Positions 1-10,400 of a DNA stretch of 64,000 nucleotides are shown here, one piece after another. How positions within the stretch are numbered: position 1 is the first letter of the stretch; each line of letters begins with the position of its first letter. The stretch is taken from the NCBI RefSeq assembly GCF_002234675.1, contig NC_019880.2:19976789-20040788 (forward strand). Reading direction: 5' to 3'. Origin of the DNA: Oryzias latipes (Eukaryota; Chordata; Actinopteri; Beloniformes; Adrianichthyidae). Position numbers and translations under genes: made by a program. The notes under the pieces are model-generated. The model did not search any database, was not told where the DNA came from, and saw only the letters and a program-made list of their open reading frames with translations.

Positions 1-208
1 TGGTGCCATAGCAGGGGCCCATTATGGCATTGAGGCCATTCCTCAGTCTTGGATAAGGTGCTGTGAGGGAGCAGAAGATGCTGATGTGAATGCCGAACGG
101 CTTCATAAGTTATACCACCAGTTTCCTCAGGGGGGCAGGAGTGAGAAAGTGAAACAGCAATGGTACAGAGAAGAAAACCAGAGTGGAGCCAAAACCGGAG
201 TGAAGTAA
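1..208 (+). CDS. adprs: ADP-ribosylhydrolase ARH3-like (adprs/adprhl2), last coding exon, partial
   Basis: The first base completes a codon begun upstream. From base 2 the frame is open for 68 codons to TAA at 206-208. It opens with GAIAGAHYGIEAIPQSW, which resembles the C-terminal helix region of the ADP-ribosylglycohydrolase family, closest to ARH3 (GAIAGAxYG, then xPxSWxxxCEG). ARH3 removes serine-linked ADP-ribose and degrades poly(ADP-ribose) in nucleus and mitochondria. The Mg-binding Asp/Glu motifs lie upstream, outside the window. The last ~25 residues are polar and lysine-rich and look divergent. No splice acceptor is visible at base 1, so the exon simply starts before the window. 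Assignment rests on motif recognition; another ARH paralogue is possible. Confidence 0.72.
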   Translation, partial: GAIAGAHYGIEAIPQSWIRCCEGAEDADVNAERLHKLYHQFPQGGRSEKVKQQWYREENQSGAKTGVK

Positions 209-842
209 TCCCAATTTTCATCGTCAAAAAAGACTCTAAGAAACATGAAAAGACAAGAGACATTTTAATGCTTATTTTTTTTGATTCAGCCAATGTTAAG
301 ACCTGCAATCTCACAGTACAAATTGTTTGTTTTGATGCTGTTTATGTCTTTGTTGAGGTATTAAGCATGAAATCTAAAGTACAACATTAAAAAAACTCCA
401 GTAAATTTGTTTTGTGCTAAACAATCATCTGTCTTATGGAAAGTTGCACTATGATTTAGACATGTTTTGTTTTAACCATTTTGTCTGTTATTAAAACTAT
501 GATTTGCACGACAGTAATTGTTCATTTCAGTTCACTTTTGTCTGAAAGATTATAGACATTATAGAATTGTAGCCCTTTCCATCCAGTCCTCATCTATGTC
601 CCTCTCATCCAAACCAGAAAAACAGCCTTAACTCCCAATTATCCTTGTATGTGTTTTTTTTTTTAACCTATAGACATCTTCTTCACACAACCTTCTGCTT
701 TTACCACAAATGCACTAGATAGTGCCCGTTCTGGTTCCACTGTCTGATACCAGCAACAGACAATATACAAATACTGTATCCAAAGCCACATTTGAATCAA
801 GACTTGCTGTTGATAATTTAGTAGATGTTCTCATTTGCGTCT
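209..842. other. 3' flank of the adprs-like gene, no gene seen
   Basis: AT-rich sequence downstream of the stop codon, probably 3'UTR and flank. No canonical AATAAA hexamer was found on the + strand, only ATTAAA variants (e.g. near 386 and 490). The 76-codon ORF at 160-390 starts inside the real exon in another frame and is not supported. Confidence 0.5.
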
Positions 843-930
843 TTAACCCTCCCGTGTGGACAGGATTTGATGTCTGCTATCACCTCTGCGCTGTCTCGTA
901 GGGTTCTTTTGACCCCACCCTTATGTCAAT
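843..930. repeat. Degenerate fragment related to the TTAA MITE family
   Basis: TTAACCCTCCCGTGT followed by GACCCCACCCTTATGTCAAT resembles, in decayed form, the end and interior of the MITEs at 1380, 13357 and 33041. The other end is not recognisable. Confidence 0.3.
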
Positions 931-1379
931 GCGTTATGTGTGAATGACAAAAAAAAAACAACCCCTGGTAGCCGAAGAAAGGGGAAAAAAGAAATGGGGT
1001 CAGTCAAGCTCTGGAGTAAGCCCTGGCTGCGGCCTGCGGAACGCTCACCGTCGCGGAATGCTGGAACGCTGTGGAATGCTAACCCCGCCCACGTTGAGCT
1101 CGTGCATGTGATTCTCCGTCAGTGCAGTTGGGATTGCAGTAAAGCAGATTTTAGAAGACAGCTGGAGAATAAAGTATGGTTGCCAGATGGTGAACGGCTG
1201 AGTTTGAAGACGCTCTTTGGAGGGGAGGAAAATTTGAATGGTGCAATTATAGGTTTTTCGAGCAGAACCAGATTATTAAGGAGAATATAGTTTTTTTTGT
1301 TAGGTAGCCCCCCACTTCTATCCATACTCCAACACAGTAGGTGGTGGTTATGCACCTTGTCGTTGGTGCCCTCTGCCAT

Positions 1380-1590
1380 TTAACCCTTGTGCTATCCTAG
1401 GCACTTTAATGTTGGGAGTTGGGTCATCTAGACCCATTAGACAGTGCTCTGAACCTTTTTTCTTCAATGATTTGTGATCTTCACTGGTGTCTATGGATTA
1501 CATGAAATCTTTCCACCTTTATCCACCTTTGTCATGGTTGGGAGAACACTTCAATGTGAGGGTGGGGTCATAGGATGGGACAAGGGTTAA
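1380..1590. mobile_element. piggyBac-type MITE, copy 1
   Basis: A ~203-bp element lies between TTAA at 1380-1383 and TTAA at 1587-1590. Its ends are inverted repeats beginning CCCTTGTGCTATCCTAGG on the left and ending in CAAGGG on the right. The interior aligns in reverse orientation with 13357-13560 and 33041-33243. TTAA target duplication with CCC-starting termini is the piggyBac signature; no transposase is encoded. Confidence 0.82.
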
Positions 1591-1632
1591 ACTACAAGAA
1601 GAAGTCAGTGCAGCTCTTCTTTGTTTTTCAAA

Positions 1633-4549
1633 ATGGAGAAACGCATCAACGAAAAAACGGTAAGTTTATGAAAAGAAAACTCTTGTTGTGATTATTGCTC
1701 GCTTTTCCACGACAATTATTCCGTTACGCTGCAGATGAGGCTGTTATTTCGTGTTTTCAAATGTATTGTGCTTTTTTCCTACAGTTTTAAAGTCACAAAT
1801 AGTTTTTGATAAAAAATTTCCCCTTTTGCTTTTTGAACTGAAGGGTTTTAACATGAATTATACAATGGGTGAAAACTCGATTCTGATTGGCTGCTGTGAG
1901 TGCATTCAAAAGTGAAAACAAGAATTAAGGGCTAAAAACTGGTTAATATTTATTTCTTTTGTAAGTGACCATGGTATATAAAGATATACACATTCAGAAA
2001 TGTCTCATTGATTCTATATATTAACATGTAGTCTTTGACTTTCACATTTTCACTGGGACTAAGTGGGATTTCAGTGAGGTGTGTGTAAATTCTGGTCAGT
2101 TGTGTCGAGTGAATTCAAGACCCTTTTGGGTTGTGGCACAAACTAACCTACTCTGTATTTATTTCTTTGAAAGGAAAACATGCAGCAAATTAGGAGATGG
2201 TGGTGTCTTCATATAATAACAAACTTTCCAATGCTGTAAGTGCTCTTTATATGATCCCACTTTTAAAATCCTTATTTTTTAGTACATATTTTACTGAAAA
2301 CTATAATAATATAATAATAATAAACTTTATTTATATAGCACTTTTCGAAATCCAGATTACAAAGTGCTGTACAGTTAATATGAGACAAAATCAGTGTTAA
2401 AAACAGTTTCCAGTATGGAGAAATAAAACCAGCACACATATGAGATGGTGATAGTGGTTAGAATCAATAAAATAGATAAATCAGTAAAATCAATAAAATC
2501 AAGAAAACAATGAAATCAATAAAATCAATAAAATACAATGTTTAGATTTAAGAACCAATAAAATCATTAAAAGCACACCTGAAGAGGTAAGTTTTTAAAA
2601 GAGATTTAAATACTGGTAGGGACCCAGCGAGCCTGATCTCTTCAGGGAGACTGTTCCAGAGTGTTGGGGCTCTTACAGCAAAGGCCCCATCTCCCCTGGT
2701 CTTCAATCTAGATTGTGGGATTGTTAAAAGGCCTTTTGCCAAAGATCTAAGATTGCGACCAGGTACGTAAGGAGTGAGGAGATCGGCTATATATTTAGGG
2801 GCCAGACCACAGAGTGCTTTAAAAGCAATCAATAAAATCTTAAAATCTATTCTAAAACGGACTGGGAGCCAGTGCAAAGACGCTAAAACTGGAGTGATGT
2901 GGTCTCTCATTCTGGTTCCAGTTATGAGTCTGGCGGCAGCATTTTGGACTAACTGGAGTTGATACACACTCTGCTGTGAAAGGCATGTGTAGAGTGCGTT
3001 ACAATAGTCCAAACGGGAAAAAATGAAAGCATGAATCACCATCTCAAGACATTTTTTTGATAGGAGGGGGGTTATCCTGTATAACCTATGTAGTTGCCAG
3101 AAACAAGATTTGACCACTGATTTAACATGTGTCTCCAGATTAAGATCAGTATCAAAAATCACCCCCAGATTTCTGCAGCTTGAAGAAACATTGTTCGATA
3201 GAGACTCCAATTTCGAAGCCACACCATGTCGGACCTCAACTGAACCAAAAATAATCACATCAGTTTTGTCCATGTTCAACTGCAGAAAATTTTGGGCCAT
3301 CCAGGTTTTAATATCAGCAATGCAGCTATTGAGATTATTTAAAAGACCAAGGTCACCAGGTTTAAAAGATAAGTACAGTTGCGTATCATCGGCATAAAAA
3401 TGAAAATTAAGGTTATGTTGGCGTATTATCTCCCCCAGTGGTAACATGTAAATTGAAAATAGCAGAGGTCCCAGTACCGAACCCTGGGTAACGCCACATG
3501 TCATTTTCACCTTGGATGAGCAAGAATTGCCGATGAAAACATTAAAAAACCTGTCCGATAAATAAGAATAAAACCAGTTAAAAACTGTGCCAGAAAACCC
3601 AACCCAAGATTTTAAACGTTGTAATAAAATGGAGTGGTCCACTGTATCAAATGCTGCACTGAGATCTAAAAGAACTAAAATCGATATTTTTCCTGAGTCT
3701 GCAGCCATTAAAAGGTCATTCATTACTCTCAGCAAGGCAGTCTCTGTGCTGTGGTTGGCCTTAAACCCAGATTGAAGGGTCTCAAATAATTTATTTTTAT
3801 TTAAAAAGGAAATTACCTGCTCAGCTACTAGCTTTTCCAGGATCTTAGCCAAAAAAGGTAGTTTTGAAATTGGTCTGTAATACTCAAAGCAACTTGGGTC
3901 CAGAGAGGGTTTTTTCGATGGTGGCTGAATCATAGCAGCCTATGGGTTGAGCTTTTATTAAAATTTTGATAGTGAACATTCATTGTCATTGATTCACCAA
4001 GGTCTGAAGAAGAATGCAGGCCAGAAAAAGGAGGAACAGAAACTCCAGGTGAGAGGAGGTCATTGAATTCATGGGACACATATTAAAGGTCTTCTTTGAG
4101 GCTATTGTTAATCCCTCTGCCACTTTCAGGATGAAGATGCGTCACTGAAAAACATGCCTTCTGAATCCATGAATTGTATTGTTTATGTGTATTATTTCTA
4201 TTTGATTGCTTGAAATAAACCATTTCAAATCAAAAATCAAATCAAAATCTCATCAGGTCCTATTGAAGGTAGAGCTGTTGTACACATAGATACATAGTTT
4301 TTCCCTGCATGCTTTCATTCCTTTAGATTATTTGGGTGACCTGAGATGCCCCTTCAAATACAATAGAATATTGTATTCATTATAAAAGTTTAGGAGATGG
4401 GATGTCCAGGATCTTTTCATTTTCATTCTATTCTCTTTGTAGGGGAAGGTGACATGAAGAAGATACTTTACTACACGGCACCATTGAGGCAGCCACATGG
4501 TGCAAATTGCAGTCCTTTAAAGGAAGATGTTCCCTGCCGGAGGTTCTGA
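1633..4549 (+). CDS. Candidate four-exon gene of unknown function (80 aa)
   Basis: I do not recognise the protein. Four segments join in consistent phase with no internal stop: 1633-1659 (ATG, MEKRINEKT, donor GTAAGT), 2174-2235 (acceptor AAAG, donor GTAAGT), 4002-4048 (acceptor CCAAG, donor GTGAGA) and 4443-4549 (acceptor TTCTCTTTGTAG, stop TGA). Lengths of 27, 62, 47 and 107 nt give 81 codons including the stop. The middle is Trp/Arg-rich (QQIRRWWCLHI), the third exon acidic (SEEECRPEKG) and the end reads EDVPCRRF. An L2 LINE occupies intron 2 in antisense. Against it: the polypyrimidine tracts of exons 2 and 3 are weak, and short open exons can arise by chance. It could be a non-coding spliced RNA. 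Confidence 0.3.
2297..3950 (-). mobile_element. 5'-truncated L2-type LINE
   Basis: On the minus strand this reads reverse transcriptase, C-terminal domain, then a 3' end with GTGCTATATAAATAAAG followed by an (ATT)n tail at about 2297-2345, a typical L2-clade terminus. The 5' end is lost just upstream of the RT fingers at about 3945. Confidence 0.88.
2548..3933 (-). CDS. L2-type LINE ORF2 fragment, reverse transcriptase (461 codons)
   Basis: This is an open reverse transcriptase fragment. RT blocks are visible in order: YRPISKLPFL (~20), QSGFKANHSTETALL (~55), [17 protein letters not shown] (~87), GVTQGSVLGPLLFSIYMLPLG (~147), the catalytic [11 protein letters not shown] (~178), and the L2 C-terminal region including SRLDYCNALY and ITPVLASLHWLPV. 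It lacks the N-terminal endonuclease, so it is 5'-truncated and cannot retrotranspose alone. The uninterrupted frame suggests a fairly recent insertion. The Met at the listed start is internal to the ancestral protein, not a real initiation site. Confidence 0.85.
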   Translation of the reverse strand: MIQPPSKKPSLDPSCFEYYRPISKLPFLAKILEKLVAEQVISFLNKNKLFETLQSGFKANHSTETALLRVMNDLLMAADSGKISILVLLDLSAAFDTVDHSILLQRLKSWVGFSGTVFNWFYSYLSDRFFNVFIGNSCSSKVKMTCGVTQGSVLGPLLFSIYMLPLGEIIRQHNLNFHFYADDTQLYLSFKPGDLGLLNNLNSCIADIKTWMAQNFLQLNMDKTDVIIFGSVEVRHGVASKLESLSNNVSSSCRNLGVIFDTDLNLETHVKSVVKSCFWQLHRLYRITPLLSKKCLEMVIHAFIFSRLDYCNALYTCLSQQSVYQLQLVQNAAARLITGTRMRDHITPVLASLHWLPVRFRIDFKILLIAFKALCGLAPKYIADLLTPYVPGRNLRSLAKGLLTIPQSRLKTRGDGAFAVRAPTLWNSLPEEIRLAGSLPVFKSLLKTYLFRCAFNDFIGS

Positions 4550-4825
4550 AGGTGGATGAAGGAGAAGAGACGGAGATTCTGAAGAGCTCTAAAACTGCTC
4601 CCTCATGAGTGAAGATGACGAGAGATTGAAGGAACTGAGGGAGCTTTTCGTTTTTTCATTTCAGTTTTTTAGTGACTGTGAAGCATTTTGCACAGAAATT
4701 ATGGATAATCACAAATTAAAGGTGTATGTATGTTTTGAGGAACAGTAAATCGCAGTGTCTGCGGTTATTTTAAAATGTTTTTTGTCTAAATTTGTATATG
4801 TATAATGCTATGACGACTGTAGCAT

Positions 4826-5060
4826 TACATTCATTCATCTTCTATTCCGTTTTATCCCTTTGGGAGTCACTGGCCTGCTGGAGTCTATCCCTGCCACTTG
4901 CTGGTGAAGGCAGGGAACATCCTGGACAGCTTTTCAGTCTGTCGCAGGACCACAATCGCAGACCTTTTGACACTTTAGAGTGACCAATTTACCTATTAAG
5001 CGTGTTTTGGACGGAAGGAGGAAGGCCCGGAGAAAACCCACGCATGCCCAACATGGGTCA
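4826..5060 (-). repeat. Fragment of the tRNA-derived SINE family also present at 36505
   Basis: Reads in reverse relative to the element at 36505-36894: a CATTCATCTTCT end, a TCTGTCGCAGG block near 4939 and GAGAAAACCCACGCATGC near 5031. The tRNA-like head is missing. Confidence 0.6.
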
Positions 5061-5280
5061 GCGGTTTTACTTTTCCCATTTAACCCACCGGACACCATGC
5101 ACTCCTTGAGTTGTGTGAGACTGAGCTGAAATACACAAGTTATTACACTATATCTTAGTGGAACCTGGGTGTGATAAATTATATATTTTTTATTGTGATA
5201 TAATTTTACATACAACAATAAACCTTTGATCAATAAACGACAGGTACAGTTAAACTTTATTTCCAAGAGACAACTAATGT

Positions 5281-5465
5281 TACATTCTATTCAATTTGAT
5301 TTGTATAGCCCAAAATCACAACAGTCGTCTCGATGGGCTTCGAAGTGAAACATGAACTCAAAAGGATCATGAATACAAAGAGTTCAATAGGAAAATACTA
5401 AAATGAACTAAAACTGACTAAGCTATACTGGCATCCCTGCCCTTAGACCCCCATTCAGCAGCTTT
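5281..5465 (-). repeat. L2-B 3'-tail fragment, copy A
   Basis: Contains TTGTATAGCCCAAAATCAC and CGTCTCGATGGGCTTC, the same 3'-terminal block that ends the L2-type LINE at 6148. It then shares an AT-rich stretch ending GGCATCCCTGCCCTTAGA with copy B at 5817. Confidence 0.6.
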
Positions 5466-5816
5466 ATTCAGTCTAACCTTTTTTCTCCTGTAGCCATATA
5501 TAAAAGGGAGCATTTTTCTAAACAAAATCTTAAAGCACGATTGCACATATCCTAAAGGTGGTTAATTGCATTTATTTACGTGCCCTCAAACACAAAAACC
5601 GGAATTCGCGTTAGCCGCTCATAATGCATGCAGCTACCATGCACATTGCTCCATTGTCTGCACGTATTTTAAGTGCGTCCAGGGATAAAAGTCGGCCACA
5701 CATAGTTCGTCCGGGTCCGTGAGGCCAGACAAATTTTATTAATTCCCCAATACATGCACATGGAAACTTGTAAAAGGCATAGAAGAAGACAGCAACCGCA
5801 GTATAAATTCCCTAAT

Positions 5817-6003
5817 TCAATTTTTTATTTTTTATACCCCAAATTCACAACAGTCATCTCAATGGGCTTCTCACCACTAATTGTAAAGTAAACATACAAT
5901 CAAAAAGGATCATAAAGGCATAGAATTCAATAGGATAATACTAAACTTTAATTAAACAGACTAAACTGGCATTCCTGCCCTTAGATCCCCCCTTCACTGT
6001 AAG
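5817..6003 (-). repeat. L2-B 3'-tail fragment, copy B
   Basis: Second decayed copy of the block at 5281-5465, in the same orientation. Both copies are followed within about 300 bp by CATGGAAACTTGTAAAA (5758 and 6048), suggesting a local duplication. Confidence 0.55.
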
Positions 6004-6147
6004 GAAAAACTTCTAAAAAAAAAAAAAAAGGTAGGTGACAGTATTGCACATGGAAACTTGTAAAATGCAAAGAAGACAGGCCCAACGTGGACGGGGTTAA
6101 CATTCCACAGCGTGTGTGGGCGGGGTTAACATTCCACAGCGTTTCAG

Positions 6148-7012
6148 CATTCAATTCAATTCAATTTTATTTGTATAGCCCAAAATCACAACAACAGTCG
6201 TCTCGATGGGCTTCCTCCTCCTAAAAAAACGGATTCCGGAAAAAACGAGGAAACCTCAGGGGTGCCCACATGAAGGACGGATCCTCCCCCAGGACGGACA
6301 GGCGATTAACCAGAACTCTTAGGGAAGAATTAACTTATCTAACCCTACAACTACATATATAAAGTCCAGCAGACGAGCTTCATCTAGCCGTGGTTGGGGG
6401 GGACAGTCAAGGGCCCGTGTCGAGCCGGAGACAGGAACCACAGCCAGGTAGGTGTAGGAGCAGGAACAGAGACGAGGTACACGGCCAGGTACAGAGCAGA
6501 GACGAGCCAAAAACGAACCAGAGGCAGGATCCACAGCCAGGTGTAGGAGCGAGAGCAAAGGCGAGGTACACGGTCAGGAACAGGAGCACGGATGAGCCAA
6601 CTGGAGTCTGGAAGCACTCCCACTCCCCAGGAGGGGAGAGGGAAAGAGTGACAATACATGAATCGCACTGTACCAAACAGAAGCATGGAGAACTAAATGA
6701 TAAATCATGATCAAACATAGAGAAGAGAGGAAGGGTAGAAGTAGATGAGAAAAGAGGACAGAGCCCCAGAGCACCATAGTTACCCCAGCTTCAACTTCTA
6801 GCAGCCTTTCAAAACAAATAGTTAGTTAGTTTAAACACATTAACATTAAGTTAAATAATCTCTGAATACTAACTAGTCTGACAATAAGCCTGTCCAAAGA
6901 GGAATGTTTTCAGTCTAACTTTGAATGTAGAAACTGAGTCGGCCTCTCTTACATGAGCTGGGAGCTTATTCCAGAAAACAGGGGCTTGGTGGCTAAACGC
7001 TCTACCTCCAAC
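6148..7012 (-). mobile_element. L2-type LINE (L2-B), 3' portion, split by nested insertions
   Basis: On the minus strand this is the 3' part of the LINE whose RT lies at 12097-13140. It encodes the C-terminal tail (PVFWNKLPAHVREADS and FLFGQAYCQTS, at ~6870-6990). A 3'UTR follows with an imperfect ~110-bp tandem repeat (~6426-6595) and a terminal TTGTATAGCCCAAAATCAC block. The coding region breaks at ~7012, where the SINE entered. Confidence 0.78.
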
Positions 7013-7080
7013 CCTAAATGGTAAATGGCGTATACTTATATAGCGCCTTTCTTCCTACAAGGACAAAGCGCTTTACAGTC
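7013..7080 (-). mobile_element. tRNA-derived SINE, 3' part (left of copia)
   Basis: The sequence complementary to GGCGCTATATAAGTATACGC plus AAAGCGCTTTACAG is a common teleost SINE tail. It is cut by the copia LTR after CAGTC (7076-7080) and resumes at 11869. Confidence 0.7.
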
Positions 7081-7338
7081 TGTTAGCAGGTTTAGTTCCT
7101 CAGTGTAGGCTTACACCTTTTGCCTACCTGCAGCGGAATAATTATGAAGAAATTACGACGGGCAGCCACGTCTCTCTTTAGCCATTCACCGGCTTGACTT
7201 TATTAACAGGACCGAACAGAAAGCTTGCTCCAACATCCAGAGTAAAACAGCGCCTCCTTCAGGTCACTAATAACAGATAGTTACAAAACAGTCATACCTG
7301 TCCAAGTGGTATCTCCTGAGTCATACCATTTGTCAACA
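7081..7338 (-). repeat. copia 3' LTR (258 bp)
   Basis: Matches 11609-11868 throughout except that AC is missing in CAGATAGTTAC versus CAGATACAGTTAC. Begins TG and ends CA. Confidence 0.95.
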
Positions 7339-7348
7339 CTCCCACTTA
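7339..7348 (-). promoter_or_regulatory. copia polypurine tract
   Basis: On the minus strand AAGTGGGAG directly abuts the 3' LTR, the expected position for plus-strand DNA priming. Confidence 0.7.
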
Positions 7349-7428
7349 TGAATGACTTGTAGACTGTACATTAACATTGTCAAATAAAACAAAAATAAAC
7401 AAATCAAATCACTTAAATGTCAAAACAC

Positions 7429-10400
7429 TTATTCACCAAACATGATCTGTGAAAACCTCATCAACTTCAGTTTAGTGACAGGTTTAGTCATAACATCTGC
7501 GACCATGTCTTCTGTGGGGCAGTAGACAAGTGATATCTTCCCATCTCTTATGGTGGACCTGATAAAGTGATATTTTATGTCCACGTGTTTGCATCTTTGT
7601 CTGTTCACTGGGTTTCTGACAAGTGCAATGGTCCCCTGGTTGTCTTCATAAACCACAGATTTCAAATACTCATGTGTATCCATGCCTTTCAGCAGCTGTT
7701 CCAAATAGATACACTCCTGAATTGTTAGGGCGAGAGCCATGTACTCGGCTTCACAAGTAGATAGGGCTACTGTTGGTTGCTTTTTGGTCTTCCACGAGAT
7801 CAATGAGCTGTCTTTGCTCATAGTTACGCAGTAACCGGTCGTACTCCGCCTATCACTGGTGTCTGCCCCCCAGTCTGCGTCGCTATATGCCTGAAGACCC
7901 AGGCCCTCACTGCTTTTTCGGAAACAAAGTTGTTTGTTAGCAGTCCCTCTGAGGTAACGCAAAACGTGTTTGACTGTAACCCAATGCTCATCTGTGGGAT
8001 CAGCAAAATGTTGTGAGAGTTTGCTTACCACAAAACATAAATCAGGTCTTGTGGAGGTGGCCAGATAGATAAGGCTGCCAACAGCCTCTCTGTATGTTTT
8101 AACATCTGCCATTTTAGGTGCGTCCTCCGAATAATTTAGCTTTTGGTCACATGGAGTCTCCCTTGTTCTACACTCCTGCATGTCAAAGCGCTTCAGGATC
8201 CTTTCAACATACCTCTCTTGAGACATTTTTACACAGCCATCAGATTGGCTGAAGTCTATGCCTAGAAAGTGTTTTAATTGACCAAGATCCTTCATCTTAA
8301 ACCTGGTGGAAAGTAACGCCTTCACCTGGTTTAGACTTTTGATGTTACTGGCTGCAAGGATAAGATCATCCACCCAGATGACGATTATTACCTTTTCTCC
8401 CTGTTTCGACTCTTTTGTATAGACACAGTGGTCTGCTGGGTTCTGAGTAAAATTGTTATCTGTCAGACATGTGTGAAGCATCTCATTCCAATTGCGCCCC
8501 GACTGTTTCAGACCATAGATGGATTTTTTTAGCTTACACACCAGGTTTCCTTCCCCTTTTTTGTAACCTTCAGGTTGCTCCATGTAAATGTCTCGATCGA
8601 TGGGTGCATGCAGATAAGCTGTTTTGACATCCATCTGGTGTAATGTTAGGTTGTCTTGGGCTGCCTTCTGCATCACAACACGTACACTGGTCAGATTAGC
8701 TGTAGGTGAGAATGTCTCGCCAAAATCAATCCCGGCCCTCTGACTATATCCTTTAGCCACAAATCTGGCCTTGTATTGTTCATGTTCATCATTGTTCTCC
8801 TTAATGGAGTACACCCACCTACCTCCCACTGTCTTTCTGCCTTCTGGCAATGTAGTCAGGGTAAAAGTCTGATTATCCTCTAAGGATTTGATCTCTTCAT
8901 CCATAGCTCTCTTCCACTTTCCTGATTCTGTCGATGACATAGCTTCTTTAAAGGTTAGTGGCACACCACAAACTGTTCGGTAGCAGTAGTCTATGCTAGT
9001 GAGCATACTGTCTTCCTCCTTGGCATCTCCCTGAATATAATCTTTCAGATACCCCGGGGGTTTACGTTCTCTGGTGGGGTATTTCCTACTGCTCGAAACC
9101 TGTGTCATCACTCTAGGGTGTTCTTCTGCGTCATTTTCTGGTGACTGTAGATCATCTGTCTGTTCATCTGTGATGGGGCAACTGGGCTGCAGTGCCTCTC
9201 TCTCCTCACAGTCTCCTAAGGAGTCAACATCTAGCTCCTGAGTCTGGGTCTCGTTCTCACAGGTTGTCTTTGTGATGAATTTCACCAGTCTGTGCTTTTG
9301 TACTTTCCCTGTACTGGGATAATAGACCAGAAAAGCTGGACTGCCTTTATCATGTCCTACGAAGAGCCCTTTTTCACACTTGGAGTCTAGTTTACCCCTA
9401 TCTTGTTGGTAGGCATAACACACTGATCCAAACTTATGCATCTTTGCCAGATCACACCTTTTACCTGTCAGAGCTGTATAGGGGGTAGTACCCGTGTGCT
9501 TATTAAAGCATCGATTCCTGGTGTAAGCTGCCTCCTGAATGGCATAATGCCAAAGGCTCTTAGGCAGATTACTGTCAATAAGCTTACACCGAGCCATCTC
9601 AAAAAGGGTGCGCCCTTCCCTCTCTGCTACCCCATTCTGGTGTGGGGAATATGGGCAGGACATCTCATGTCTGATTTTGTTCTTCCTCAGTAGCGTCTGG
9701 AACTCTTTACTGGTGAACTCAGTCCCATTGTCTGACCGAATGCATTTCACAGTACCATAAGGTGCTACATCAGCCAGAAACTTCTCAGTGGCTTGAGTTG
9801 CATCACTTTTTGCTTTCAGGAAGTAAACAAAAACAGCCCCTGTATACACATCTGTAAAAGACTGCATATACTTGAAACCATCTATTGATTCATTGTTTAC
9901 TGGACCAGCTAGATCTGTGTTCACAAGTTCAAGTTGTGTCTTAACTTTGTCAGTTGGATTTCTGTTTCTCGTTCGGGTGAACTTTCCTTTTATGCATACA
10001 TCACATTCTTTATCAGGCTTACGTTTTGCACCTTTAATGTGCATGCCGACTGTTACATCCTGCAATCGCAGTATGTCTTCGTAGTTGCAGTGACCCATGA
10101 TCTCGTGCCAGGTTTGGATATCATAACTGACATTACAAACATCATTTTCACCAAAATCTGTCTGTAAGTAGTACATCCTTTTAAACACATGAATGGTAAA
10201 TTTGGTGCCATCAGGCACCTCAAGAACATCTTTACCTTCATCAAAGTGTACCTTGGCACCATTAGCAGTTGCACACTTCACCGAGAAGAGTTCTTGTGGG
10301 AATGAGGGGATGTAGAGGGCGTTCTTCAACGTCACTGTACAGCGGCGCCCTTTACTGTCCAGGAGACATACCTGTGCATCCCCTCTGCCTTGTGCCAACC

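Noticed and set aside
940..1290. 116-codon ORF on the + strand
   Set aside because: No recognisable domain, no splice or promoter context; the antisense frame is also open and the MITE follows immediately.
4150..4250. LINE tail (TTGAAATAAACCATTTCAAATC with repeated AAATC)
   Set aside because: Resembles a LINE 3' terminus, but too short to assign and no coding remnant adjoins it.
6319..6777. Cluster of 67-106 codon ORFs on both strands
   Set aside because: They fall in the 3'UTR tandem repeat of the L2-B LINE, have no conserved motif and overlap each other in several frames.
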